This document shows positions 9,560 through 18,309 of a stretch of DNA of 64,000 nt, piece after piece. Position 1 is the first letter of the stretch. Every line of letters starts with the position of its first letter. Source of the stretch: Marimicrobium sp913061115 (GTDB lineage Bacteria; Pseudomonadota; Gammaproteobacteria; Pseudomonadales; Halieaceae); contig NZ_CP159826.1 in the NCBI RefSeq assembly GCF_047729875.1, positions 3,162,001 to 3,226,000 of the forward strand, written 5' to 3'. Made by a program: the position numbers and the translations under genes. The notes beneath the pieces were generated by a model that did no database searches, was not told the origin of the DNA, and saw only the letters and a list, made by a program, of their open reading frames with translations.

Positions 9560-10360
9560 TCAGCTTGTTGCGCGCGCGGCGGTCCTTTCAAGTTCTGCAT
9601 GCAAATCCAGAAATTGGCCGGTGAGCTTATGGCTCGGCGCCAAATCTATGAGGGGCCGATGCGCCCGGTGAGATTCTTTCATCTTCACGGAACTACTGAG
9701 AAAGGACGTGAATACGGGTAGACCTTCCGCCTGCAATTCAGCCACCAACTCACCGGGCAGCCGCGCCTGAGCGTTGAACTGATTGACAATAATGCCTTCC
9801 ACTTCAAGATCTGGATTGTGGTCCTCCTGTAACTCGCCAATATTGTCCAGCAGGGAATACAAGCTCTGACGCGCAAAGCTGTCGCAATCGAAAGGGATCA
9901 GCACGAAATCTGCGGCTATCAACGCCGATTTGGAATAGAAGTTGAAGCTGGGAGGCGTGTCGATATACACCCGGTCATACTCGTCATTGAGTTTCTCCAG
10001 AGCGTCGCGCAGTTTGTATATCTTGTAGCGGGATTCAAGTTCCTTTTCCATCGACGACAGCATCGGACTTGAGGGCAGCAGGAACAAATTTTCGTAGGGG
10101 GTTTCCCAAACAAACGAATCCGGATTGCGGCCCATCTTGCGAGGACCTACCGTCTGCCGGTAAAGGCCCGCCACACCCTGCGCTTCTGCCGGAAAAGCTT
10201 CCCCGTCAACTGCGCCCACTAAGTAGTGGGTGGTATTCCCCTGAACATCAAGGTCGACCACTAGGGTGCGATAGCCCATTGCCGCGCTGATAGCGGCCAG
10301 ATTACAGGCGATGCTAGTCTTACCAACCCCACCTTTCTGGTTAAATATCACACGTTTCAT
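9560..10360 (-). CDS. ParA-family ATPase without an adjacent ParB
   Basis: A deviant-Walker ATPase of the ParA/MinD superfamily. KGGVGKTS is at residues about 9-16, followed by VVDLDVQGN (A' motif) and YIDTPPSFN (Walker B). The 266-residue length fits ParA. Chromosomal parA is normally followed by parB, but neighbours here are cysH and an iron alcohol dehydrogenase. A stand-alone positioning or regulatory ATPase is therefore more likely than chromosome partitioning; the cargo is unknown. Confidence 0.88.
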   Translation of the reverse strand: MKRVIFNQKGGVGKTSIACNLAAISAAMGYRTLVVDLDVQGNTTHYLVGAVDGEAFPAEAQGVAGLYRQTVGPRKMGRNPDSFVWETPYENLFLLPSSPMLSSMEKELESRYKIYKLRDALEKLNDEYDRVYIDTPPSFNFYSKSALIAADFVLIPFDCDSFARQSLYSLLDNIGELQEDHNPDLEVEGIIVNQFNAQARLPGELVAELQAEGLPVFTSFLSSSVKMKESHRAHRPLIDLAPSHKLTGQFLDLHAELERTAARATS

Positions 10361-10491
10361 ACGCTAACAATCCATCGTGAGTGGTAAAACGAGAAGCAAC
10401 TTTAAACAATATAAGCAGGCAATGTAACCGTGACAGCCATCCACAGGTGCGTTTTTCACCCCCCCGCTATGGTTATTCCCTTGACCCACGT

Positions 10492-11646
10492 CTACCAAAT
10501 ACGCTGGTAGAGTTGCACGATGTCCTGCGCCTGCGGCACCCGCGGATTGTTGGCAGGCGAACCGGAGTCTAGGGCCTGAGTAGCCATTAACTCGAGGGAA
10601 TTGAACCAGTCATCACGACTGATACCAAAGGCTTTCGGTCCCGGGACCTGCAAGTCTGTCGCCAACAGACGCAACGCATCGACCAGACTAGCGCATGCGA
10701 TCTCATCACTCTGTGAAGCACTCGCTATGCCCATATAGCGCGCACAATGTGCATACCGCTCGGGCGCGCAATCGACGGACCAGGCGGTAACCTCCGCCAA
10801 TAACATAGCGTTGCTTAGTCCATGTGGCACATGAAACAAAGCGCCAATTGGACGACTCATCCCATGAATCAGTGTGACCGAGGCATTGGCAAACGCGATA
10901 CCGCCCTGGGTCGCGGCCAGCATCATCGCCTCCTTGGCCAAACGATTGTCCGGCTCAGCACACGCTGTGCGAATATTCCGGTAAATCGTACTCATGGCGG
11001 TAAGGGCGATACTGTCAGTAAAGGCATTAGCCTTGCGACTGACATAAGCCTCCAGTGCATGACACAGGCTGTCGATACCGGTGTCCGCTGTGAGGCGGTA
11101 GGGCATTGTCAGCGTCAGCTCAAAATCAACCAGCGCAGCCAGCGGCATCAGGCCAAGACCCATACACAGCATTTTTTCCTGCGTTTCGGTGTCTGTAATC
11201 ACCGCTACTCGGGTGGCCTCAGAGCCAGTCCCTGCCGTGGTAGGGATCGCTATAATAGGCAGACCTGAATCGACCTGACGAGGCACTTTGTAATCACGCA
11301 TGATGCCACCATGCTCGGCCAATACCGCAACGGCCTTGGCTGTGTCCAGCGAACTACCACCCCCAAGGGCAACCACACAGTCGTAATCCCCCTCGCGCAA
11401 CTGGGCCAGTGCAGCGTAAACGCTATCTGTAGTAGGGTCAGGCACGCATTCACTGAATAAACCATACTGCATACCCGCTGCCCGCAGCGGAGCCTCAAGT
11501 CGCTCGCAGTACCCGCACTCCAGCATAAAAGGATCGGTCACCAGCAAAGGCCGCGCAAGGCCTAACTCATTTAAACTGGTGACCAGTTGCCCACTCACAC
11601 CAGCGCCGACTCGAAGAATACGCGGCAGATTAATATTCGCGATCAT
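10492..11646 (-). CDS. Iron-containing alcohol dehydrogenase
   Basis: Group III NAD(P)-dependent alcohol dehydrogenase of 384 residues. It shows the nucleotide-binding GGGSSLDTAKA (about 96-106), and metal ligands are expected in DTGIDSLCHALEAYVS (Asp and His) and in SVTLIHGMSRPIGALFHVPHG (His residues). The substrate is not predictable. The fklB-type gene ends-to-starts within a few bases on the same strand, suggesting a short operon. Confidence 0.92.
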   Translation of the reverse strand: MIANINLPRILRVGAGVSGQLVTSLNELGLARPLLVTDPFMLECGYCERLEAPLRAAGMQYGLFSECVPDPTTDSVYAALAQLREGDYDCVVALGGGSSLDTAKAVAVLAEHGGIMRDYKVPRQVDSGLPIIAIPTTAGTGSEATRVAVITDTETQEKMLCMGLGLMPLAALVDFELTLTMPYRLTADTGIDSLCHALEAYVSRKANAFTDSIALTAMSTIYRNIRTACAEPDNRLAKEAMMLAATQGGIAFANASVTLIHGMSRPIGALFHVPHGLSNAMLLAEVTAWSVDCAPERYAHCARYMGIASASQSDEIACASLVDALRLLATDLQVPGPKAFGISRDDWFNSLELMATQALDSGSPANNPRVPQAQDIVQLYQRIW

Positions 11647-11652
11647 CGAAGG

Positions 11653-12291
11653 TCAGTCTTTAATGGCGATCAGGTGAACTTCAAATACCAGTGGTGTATT
11701 GGGCGCAATAGCGTCGCCCGCACCTTGCTCACCATAAGCCAACTTGGGTGGACACGCGATACGCCACTTGTCGCCTACCGACATCATCTGCAGTGCCTCG
11801 GTCCACGCAGGAATGACTTGGTGCACACCAAACTCTGCGGGCTCGCCTCGGTCAACTGAACTATCAAAGATAGTCCCGTCCACGAGTGTTCCATGGTAGT
11901 GCACGACAACCGTCGATTGCGCATTAGGACTGGGGCCGGCAGCGTCGCCAGACTCCAGCACCTCATGCTGTAGACCGCTTGCGGTGGTGGACACTTCCGC
12001 TCGCGCGGCATTAGCCACCAGAAACTTTTCAGCCAACGCCTCGCGCTTCTTAGATAGCTCAGCAGCCTTGGCTTCCTGACGCTCATGAATGATCTGGTAG
12101 CTAGGATTAATCTCGGCATCGGACAGCACAGCTTCCTGATGATGATACCAGTGCTGCACCCCTGCCAAAACGGCCTCCAGCTCTAGGCCATCAAAGCCAC
12201 TGCGGCGCAGTTGTTCGCCAAATTGTAAGCCAAAACCGTAGCTGGCTTTTTGTTCATCGCTGTCTAATGTCACTTCAGGAAGTAATGCCAT
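11653..12291 (-). CDS. fklB: FKBP-type peptidyl-prolyl isomerase, FklB-like
   Basis: Catalyses proline cis-trans isomerisation. The 212-residue protein has an N-terminal helical dimerisation domain (SYGFGLQFGEQLRRSG, about 17-32) and a C-terminal FKBP domain (VVVHYHGTLVDGTIFDSS, then AYGEQGAG). No signal peptide is visible, so the cytoplasmic FklB type is preferred over periplasmic FkpA or surface Mip. It reads toward and nearly abuts the iron alcohol dehydrogenase. Confidence 0.92.
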   Translation of the reverse strand: MALLPEVTLDSDEQKASYGFGLQFGEQLRRSGFDGLELEAVLAGVQHWYHHQEAVLSDAEINPSYQIIHERQEAKAAELSKKREALAEKFLVANAARAEVSTTASGLQHEVLESGDAAGPSPNAQSTVVVHYHGTLVDGTIFDSSVDRGEPAEFGVHQVIPAWTEALQMMSVGDKWRIACPPKLAYGEQGAGDAIAPNTPLVFEVHLIAIKD

Positions 12292-12381
12292 GAGGGTTTT
12301 CCGCTGTTTTAAAAAGAGAGCCGCACTTTACCATATTGAATAAAGCGATAGTGCCGCTGGTAGTCTAAAATTTAGCCGCCT

Positions 12382-12987
12382 TTAACGTCTGTTGCCCGAT
12401 TGATCAACCTCAGAATGGGACACGGGGCGCAACACATAGTCGTTTTCGGTCATCTCAGCCTGCCACACATCAAAGCGACCACTATCGAGATCATCATAGG
12501 CCTGTCTGATGGAGTCATTGACCTGCGGATAAGCGACCTCATCCCACGGACACTCATCGCGCGTGAAAAACCGACAGTCCATGGATTCAACGCCTGGCGC
12601 ACAAACATCCACATCAACGGTTGCCCGAAAGCCCATGTAGACCTGATTGATAAAGGTGATGCTCCCCGTCATATACAACTGCAATTGATCGGGTCGCACA
12701 GCAATACCGGTCTCCTCATAGAGCTCTCTTGCGGCACCTTCAGCCAGTGTCTCCCCTAACTCGAGAAAACCGCCCGGTATGCCCCATTTACCGCGCTGCG
12801 GCTCCAAACCCCGCTGTGCCCACAACAGGCGATAGCCACAGCCGACGAAAGTGGTCACAATAATGCGAGGGGAGACGTATTGAGGCGTCAGGCAGCGAGA
12901 GCAATACCAATGATTACGCAGTTCTGTCTCTACTACATGTCGTAGCAACGGGCCGCCGCATTCGGCACAGAAATTCATATCAGACAA
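12382..12987 (-). CDS. Nudix hydrolase with N-terminal zinc ribbon
   Basis: Hydrolyses a nucleoside-diphosphate-linked substrate. A four-cysteine ribbon (CAECGG ... CSRC) precedes the Nudix box (GGFLELGETLAEGAARELYEETG, written in two overlapping parts GGFLELGETLAEGAAREL and RELYEETG), similar to NudC-like or ADP-ribose hydrolases. The frame runs up to 13056. Start choice: a strong AGGAGG lies nine bases before a TTG at 12987 but eighteen before the ATG at 12978, so TTG is preferred. It is divergent from cinA with a short gap. Confidence 0.85.
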   Translation of the reverse strand: MSDMNFCAECGGPLLRHVVETELRNHWYCSRCLTPQYVSPRIIVTTFVGCGYRLLWAQRGLEPQRGKWGIPGGFLELGETLAEGAARELYEETGIAVRPDQLQLYMTGSITFINQVYMGFRATVDVDVCAPGVESMDCRFFTRDECPWDEVAYPQVNDSIRQAYDDLDSGRFDVWQAEMTENDYVLRPVSHSEVDQSGNRR

Positions 12988-13077
12988 TGTCACACTCCTC
13001 CTACAGAAACGATAGCACTTTGGCTTCGCGAAAGCATTGGCGCTATGCTTGCACACTACCTCGTGGATAAGATCCCT

Positions 13078-14364
13078 ATGAAAGACGCCCTGTTGAATAT
13101 ACAGCTCCTGCTCACCGGCAACGAAATCATGAGTGGCGATACGGTCGACTCCAACTCTGCACTCATCGCACAGCGCTTTGGCGAAGCGGGGCTGGGCATC
13201 TATCGCAAAGTCACAGTGGGAGACGATGTCACCCTACTTAGCACAGAGCTCGCCGATATGGCGACCAAGGCCGACCTCATTATCGTCAACGGCGGATTGG
13301 GCCCGACGATTGACGACCTTACTGCTGAAATTTTGGCAGCGGTGGCAGGGGTGCCGCTGCAAGAGCACCCACAGGCAGTCGCCCACCTAGAGCGATGGTG
13401 TGCTAAACGTAATCTGCAGCTCGATGCCGCTAACCTGAAGCAGTCTATGCTGCCGCAAGGTGCCAAGATTGTTGATAACCCGATCGGCAGCGCTGTGGGC
13501 TTCGAGATGACATTGGGCAACTGCCGCATTATTTGCACGCCCGGTGTACCCAGCGAACTGGCAGCCATGTTGGGTCCCATGGTGGCAGACCTTGCCACGC
13601 AGGTGCAGCAAGCCCCCGGGCGCGACATTCTGCGCCTGCAAACGTTTGGTCTCGGAGAGTCTACCGCGCAGCAAATCATCAGCGACGCGGCGTTCGACTG
13701 GCCATCCGAAGTCGAGCTGGGATTTCGCGCCGGCGCACCGCAAATGGAAATCAAACTCAGCATCGCCAGCGCAGCGGACAGCGATGCACAGCGGCGCTGT
13801 CGAGAAACACTGGAGGCATTGTTCGGCGACCATATCATCGGCGTAGGCGATACCTTGCTGGCGCACAGAGTGTTAGAACTCCTACAAGAGCGCGGCGCCA
13901 GCCTCACCACTGCTGAGTCTTGCACCGGTGGACTTATCGCCTCCATGCTCACCCGCATACCCGGGTCATCGCAGGGTTTTCATGCTGGCTTCGTGACCTA
14001 TTCCAACGCGATCAAGCAATCGGTACTGGGCGTGAACGCCCAAACGCTGGCCGACAAGGGTGCTGTCAGTGAGGAAGTGGTGCGGGAGATGGCCTTGGGT
14101 GCGCTGCAGCGCTCTGGTGCCGATTACGCCATAGCCGTGTCTGGCATCGCGGGGCCCGGTGGCGGCACAGACGATAAACCGGTAGGTACGGTATGGCTGG
14201 CATGGGGCGACCGGCAAAACATTCGCACTCGCTGCCTAGTCTGGCCGGTAGACCGCACATTATTCCAGACGATGCTAGCCGCCGCAGGCCTCGACATGAT
14301 GCGCCGCTTCTTACTAGGAATAGACAAAGAGCCGCGCTATTTTGCCCAACGCCAAGCCCGCTAG
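13078..14364 (+). CDS. cinA: CinA-family protein: nicotinamide-nucleotide amidohydrolase
   Basis: Two domains: an N-terminal molybdopterin-binding-like domain with NGGLGPTIDDLT, and a C-terminal PncC amidohydrolase domain (LTTAESCTGGLIASML, then VSGIAGPGGGTDDKPVGT). PncC deamidates nicotinamide mononucleotide in NAD recycling. An upstream in-frame ATG at 13045 exists; 13078 is preferred because it aligns with the usual family N-terminus. It converges on pdxH with about 14 bases between. Confidence 0.93.
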   Translation: MKDALLNIQLLLTGNEIMSGDTVDSNSALIAQRFGEAGLGIYRKVTVGDDVTLLSTELADMATKADLIIVNGGLGPTIDDLTAEILAAVAGVPLQEHPQAVAHLERWCAKRNLQLDAANLKQSMLPQGAKIVDNPIGSAVGFEMTLGNCRIICTPGVPSELAAMLGPMVADLATQVQQAPGRDILRLQTFGLGESTAQQIISDAAFDWPSEVELGFRAGAPQMEIKLSIASAADSDAQRRCRETLEALFGDHIIGVGDTLLAHRVLELLQERGASLTTAESCTGGLIASMLTRIPGSSQGFHAGFVTYSNAIKQSVLGVNAQTLADKGAVSEEVVREMALGALQRSGADYAIAVSGIAGPGGGTDDKPVGTVWLAWGDRQNIRTRCLVWPVDRTLFQTMLAAAGLDMMRRFLLGIDKEPRYFAQRQAR

Positions 14365-14378
14365 TTGCCACTAACGAC

Positions 14379-15017
14379 CTAGGGCTGTAATTGCTCGATG
14401 TTCCACGTGCCCTGGGCGCATTTGCGATACACAAAACGGTCGTGCAAACGGTGCGCTCCGCCCTGCCAGAATTCTATGCGCTGAGGCACAACCCGATAGC
14501 CACCCCAGAACGCCGGCGTCGGAATGTCTCCATCACCGAATTGAAGACGAATATCTTCCGCTTGCTGCTCCAGCATCGCACGGTCGGCAATGGGCCTGCT
14601 CTGGCGTGAAGCCCACGCCGCTATCTGGCTCTCGCGGGGTCGTGTCATAAAATAATCGGCAGACTCAGCGTCACTCATTTTCTCCGCCGTGCCGCCCACA
14701 ATGATCTGCCGTTCCAGCACATTCCAGGGAAACAGCAGCGACACTCTTGGCTCGCACTCGATCGCATGAGCCTTGTCGCTGTCGTGATTGGTGTAGAACA
14801 CAAAACCGGCGTCGGACAACCCCTTCAACAATACGATGCGTTGCCGAGGTTCACCCCCCGCATCCACCGTCGCCAGCACCATGCCCGTGGGGTCTATCAG
14901 GTCAGCGCGCACTGCCTGCTCCAGCCAGATTTCAACCTGCCGAATGGGACAGGCGTCAAGCCCCTCTCGCGTCAACCCGCCGGCAGTATATTCGCGTCGA
15001 AAGGTGTCGTATTTCAC
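14379..15017 (-). CDS. pdxH: Pyridoxamine 5'-phosphate oxidase
   Basis: FMN enzyme of vitamin B6 salvage. The conserved C-terminal block GGYRVVPQRIEFWQGGAHRLHDR and FMN-binding RQRIVLLKG are present (the former read as GGYRVVPQRIEFWQGG then HRLHDR). The frame is open to 15245, but the family is about 215 residues. The GTG at 15017, preceded by AGGA at seven bases, gives 212; a TTG at 15023 is the alternative. The longer frame would overlap the upstream unknown gene. Confidence 0.93.
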   Translation of the reverse strand: MKYDTFRREYTAGGLTREGLDACPIRQVEIWLEQAVRADLIDPTGMVLATVDAGGEPRQRIVLLKGLSDAGFVFYTNHDSDKAHAIECEPRVSLLFPWNVLERQIIVGGTAEKMSDAESADYFMTRPRESQIAAWASRQSRPIADRAMLEQQAEDIRLQFGDGDIPTPAFWGGYRVVPQRIEFWQGGAHRLHDRFVYRKCAQGTWNIEQLQP

Positions 15018-15154
15018 ACTCAAATCCTGCTCTATCCCAGACCACTCATAGTAGCGGTAGCGCGCACCAGAGGCAAAGCTCGCGCAGAGAAAAGCGCTTC
15101 CGCTATGCGCAAAGCTGCGCGCAATGGCGTCTGGGAGATTCTGCTGGCATGGCG

Positions 15155-15532
15155 CTAGTCGCGGGTGCTGGGATACACGGGCGCCCGCTTCGACATTGCA
15201 GGAATCTGTGGGAAGGGGAAAAACGCCTGCCAGTCCTCTCCACATGCCTCATCGAGTCCGCAGCCAAAAACAGCGCGATAACAGCTGTCCATAGCCTCAA
15301 TCAGCACATCAGGTGTGGCAATGCCCAGCATTACGGCGGCTTCCATCATTCCCTCGGCGCGCAAGCGCTGAGACGGCGGCACATCGTCCCCGGCCGCTAA
15401 TGCCGCGAACATGGTGCACCAGCGTTGTTCGATTTCGGTTTGCAATACATCCACCGCTTGACTCTCCCACTTGACAACACCTTTTGGGTCGACATAGAAC
15501 CCTTGAGGCCATGAGTATGCGTGGCAATGCAA
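15155..15532 (-). CDS. Conserved-looking hypothetical protein upstream of pdxH
   Basis: A 125-codon frame with coding-like composition and helical segments (RLRAEGMMEAAVMLGIA; DVLIEAMDSCYRAVFG). No family is recognised. The frame begins with TTG at 15532 and has no clear ribosome binding site, so the true start may be an internal GTG in the first 30 codons. It lies about 140 bases upstream of pdxH on the same strand and back-to-back with the gamma-glutamyltransferase gene. Confidence 0.5.
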   Translation of the reverse strand: MHCHAYSWPQGFYVDPKGVVKWESQAVDVLQTEIEQRWCTMFAALAAGDDVPPSQRLRAEGMMEAAVMLGIATPDVLIEAMDSCYRAVFGCGLDEACGEDWQAFFPFPQIPAMSKRAPVYPSTRD

Positions 15533-15575
15533 AACAGTTAAAGTCTGTGCATCGTAAAAACTAGGAGCTTTACCT

Positions 15576-17372
15576 GTGAATCGTCTGCCTCAATCACGAC
15601 TGATCCTGAGCCTGTTCAGTCTCGCCATTGCATCCTGCGCCACCCAAGAACCAGACAACGCATTCGTCTCCGACGCTGACTCAGTGCCGATGGCAAGCAA
15701 TGCCGACACAAGCACGCTCATACCCATCATCGACTACAAAGAGCGCTTTCTGCCCGTTATCGCACGCAATGGCATGGTGGTAGGCCCCGAGCAGCTGGCC
15801 GCAGAGGTGGGGGCGCAAATATTGCGTCAGGGCGGCAATGCGATCGACGCCGCGGTCGCGACTGGTTTCGCGCTGGCAGTCACCTACCCCCGCGCCGGCA
15901 ATCTCGCCGGGGGCGGATTTATGCTGATCCACCTTGCCGATGACGATAGAGAAACCCTGATCGACTATCGAGAAACCGCACCCGCTGCGGCTAGCCGCGA
16001 TATGTTCTTAGACAATGAAGGCAATCTCGACAAGCAACGGGAGTACTTCAGTCTGCAGTCGGCGGGAGTGCCGGGTACCGTGGCAGGCATGCTTTACGCG
16101 TTGGAAAAATACGGAACCCTCACCCGGGAGCAGGCGCTCGCGCCCGCTATTGCGCTAGCAAGGGACGGCATTCCTGTTTCTTACAGTCTCTTTTTTGAGA
16201 TCAGCGCCAGCGCGCAGAATTTACGCAAAAACCCCGCCGCAAAGCGCCAGTTCTTTCAGCCGGACGGGTCCGCTTACGCGGTTGGCGATATCTGGCGACA
16301 GGCTGATCTGGCCTGGACACTCAGTGAGATCAGCGAAGAGGGTATCAATGGCTTTTACGGTGGCGAAGTGGCACAGCTCATCACCACCGAAATGGAATCC
16401 GGAGGCGGCCTGATAACGGCCCAGGACCTCGCCGACTACCGCGTGGTGGAGCGGCAACCCGTGCGTGGCACCTACAAAGACTTCGAAATTGTTTCCACGC
16501 CGCCACCCTCCTCTGGCGGAGTGCACATTGTGCAGATGCTCAACATACTCGAAGGCTATGATCTGCAGGCCATGGGCCACAACTCTGCGGCCTATGTACA
16601 CCACCTAACAGAAAGCATGAAACTCGCCTATGCCGACCGCAGTCTGTATCTGGCGGATCCCGACTTCGTTGACGTGCCGGTCACTCAACTCGTTGACAAA
16701 GCCTATGCCGAGCAGCAGCGGCAACGTATCGACAGCAACGTCGCAACCCCTTCGGTGGACATAGCACCTGGGCAATTATTGGGCAACGAAAGTACCGAGA
16801 CCACGCATTACAGCGTCGCCGACCGCTTTGGCAACGTTGTCAGCAACACCTACACACTGAATTTCAGCTTCGGCTCCAACATCGTCGTACCCGGCACGGG
16901 CATGCTGCTCAATAATGAGATGGCGGATTTTGCCAGTAGCCCCGGCAGCGCTAACGCGTTTGGTCTGGTTCAGGGTGAGGCCAATAAAATCGAGCCCGGT
17001 AAACGGCCGCTTTCTTCCATGAGCCCAACCATTGTCTTTCGCGCCGGCGAACCTTGGCTGGCAACCGGCAGCCCCGGCGGCAGTGTCATCATCAGCACCG
17101 TGCTACAAACCACGCTCAATGCAATGGTGTTTGATATGAACATCGCCACCGCTGCGGCTGAGCCGAGAATGCATCATCAGTGGATGCCGGACGTACTCAA
17201 AATGGAAGAAGGCTTTTCGCTAGACACGGTCAGACTGCTCCAAGCCATGGGACAAAACGTGGATATGGCGAGCCGCACCACCGGTCGCACTAATTCCATC
17301 ATGCTCGACGAGGGCTGGTTATACGGGTCTTCAGACACGCGGCGCCCGGGCGGGTGGGTAGCGGGTTACTGA
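15576..17372 (+). CDS. ggt: Gamma-glutamyltransferase, predicted lipoprotein
   Basis: Transfers or hydrolyses gamma-glutamyl groups of glutathione. The 598-residue proenzyme has the autocatalytic processing threonine in ETTHYSVAD (about residue 408), the NTYTLNFSFGS substrate loop and RPLSSMSPTIV. The N-terminus ends in an apparent lipobox, LAIASC with Cys about 21, so it should be membrane-anchored rather than soluble periplasmic. The start is GTG with AGGAG eight bases upstream. Confidence 0.95.
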   Translation: MNRLPQSRLILSLFSLAIASCATQEPDNAFVSDADSVPMASNADTSTLIPIIDYKERFLPVIARNGMVVGPEQLAAEVGAQILRQGGNAIDAAVATGFALAVTYPRAGNLAGGGFMLIHLADDDRETLIDYRETAPAAASRDMFLDNEGNLDKQREYFSLQSAGVPGTVAGMLYALEKYGTLTREQALAPAIALARDGIPVSYSLFFEISASAQNLRKNPAAKRQFFQPDGSAYAVGDIWRQADLAWTLSEISEEGINGFYGGEVAQLITTEMESGGGLITAQDLADYRVVERQPVRGTYKDFEIVSTPPPSSGGVHIVQMLNILEGYDLQAMGHNSAAYVHHLTESMKLAYADRSLYLADPDFVDVPVTQLVDKAYAEQQRQRIDSNVATPSVDIAPGQLLGNESTETTHYSVADRFGNVVSNTYTLNFSFGSNIVVPGTGMLLNNEMADFASSPGSANAFGLVQGEANKIEPGKRPLSSMSPTIVFRAGEPWLATGSPGGSVIISTVLQTTLNAMVFDMNIATAAAEPRMHHQWMPDVLKMEEGFSLDTVRLLQAMGQNVDMASRTTGRTNSIMLDEGWLYGSSDTRRPGGWVAGY

Positions 17373-17390
17373 CCAATACCGCCCAGTGAC

Positions 17391-18182
17391 TTAGCGCTTT
17401 TTAATACGAAGCTTGGCCGTTTGGCGACTGAGTGCCACCAACTGGCCCGCACTGTCCCAGTACTCTCCGTCCTCCTCGATCACGCCCTGGGTCATATGAC
17501 GTGAGCTCAAGCGAACCTGCAACGGGCCAGGCGCAGGGTGGGCGCGAACCTGTACTGTCAGCTCCACGGTAGGCACCCAACCCACCAGACCAAACACGGT
17601 AAATATCGGCGGCGGAAAAGCGTCGGCAAACATCAGTAAAGCGATGACATCGGGATCACTGCCATCGCGATGACTCACCCAGCCACAAAATTCACCACTG
17701 CCATTCGTCTTGCGCTCACTAAATACCTCCTGGCCGGACACCATTCGTATTTCCGCACGCTGCCTGAATTCGATGCCCTTGTCACCTGCAGGCGCACACT
17801 CGTCCCAGGCAGGGTAATGCGGTCTGCCATTGGCGGACCAGGTCTCTCCGTGAAGCTTGTCTAAATCGGTATAGGCGGCCGTCACCTTTACTTTAAGCTG
17901 CCCTTCTTGGTACATCTTGACCTCGGCAAAACTGGTACTGCGCCCGCCCCCAAGAATCTCTACCCGACATTCAATTGGACCCAGAACAGTGGGTGCTAAA
18001 TAAAAGGCACTGACGGTCAGCGGGTCCTTATGCGGTAAAACGGCGCGCAACGCTCGCCCCGCCAGCGCCAGCACATAGCCACCGTTAGGCACAGCACCAA
18101 TACGCCAGCCCTCATGTAGCTCTCCTAGAAAGCGGTTATCGTCCACCTGTTCAACTGCCGTTTCCCGTTCAAACTGACTCAT
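17391..18182 (-). CDS. Acyl-CoA thioesterase family protein (double hotdog)
   Basis: A 263-residue protein with two hotdog-fold halves. The first has HEGWRIGAVPNGGYVLALAGRAL (read as HEGWRIGAVPNGGY then VLALAGRAL), the segment TVSAFYLAPTVLGP and GGGRSTSFAEVKM; the second carries WVPTVELTVQVRAHPAPGPL. This matches TesB-like acyl-CoA thioesterases that hydrolyse acyl-CoAs in the cytoplasm. Chain length is unknown. It is divergent from the large envelope operon that starts at 18310. Confidence 0.85.
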   Translation of the reverse strand: MSQFERETAVEQVDDNRFLGELHEGWRIGAVPNGGYVLALAGRALRAVLPHKDPLTVSAFYLAPTVLGPIECRVEILGGGRSTSFAEVKMYQEGQLKVKVTAAYTDLDKLHGETWSANGRPHYPAWDECAPAGDKGIEFRQRAEIRMVSGQEVFSERKTNGSGEFCGWVSHRDGSDPDVIALLMFADAFPPPIFTVFGLVGWVPTVELTVQVRAHPAPGPLQVRLSSRHMTQGVIEEDGEYWDSAGQLVALSRQTAKLRIKKR

Positions 18183-18233
18183 AAAACTCCCTGCAATAGT
18201 GGCGCGCCACCGACGTCATAATGGGCGAGTATT

Positions 18234-18261
18234 TTGTCCGTCTACTGGGGTGATGTATAGT
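18234..18261 (+). promoter_or_regulatory. Predicted promoter of the 13-gene envelope operon
   Basis: TTGTCC (18234-18239), 16-base spacer, TATAGT (18256-18261). Transcription would begin about 40 bases before the first ATG. It is the best sigma70-like site in the 127-base gap between the divergent thioesterase and the operon. Confidence 0.45.
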
Positions 18262-18309
18262 CCTGTTAAACCTTGATCTTTACACTTAAACACATTAAAC
18301 GCGTCTTAC

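Noticed and set aside
13200..13958. A 252-codon frame on the minus strand inside cinA
   Set aside because: cinA has unmistakable domain motifs on the plus strand; the antisense frame is rich in Ser/Arg/Cys, a typical shadow of a GC-rich gene.
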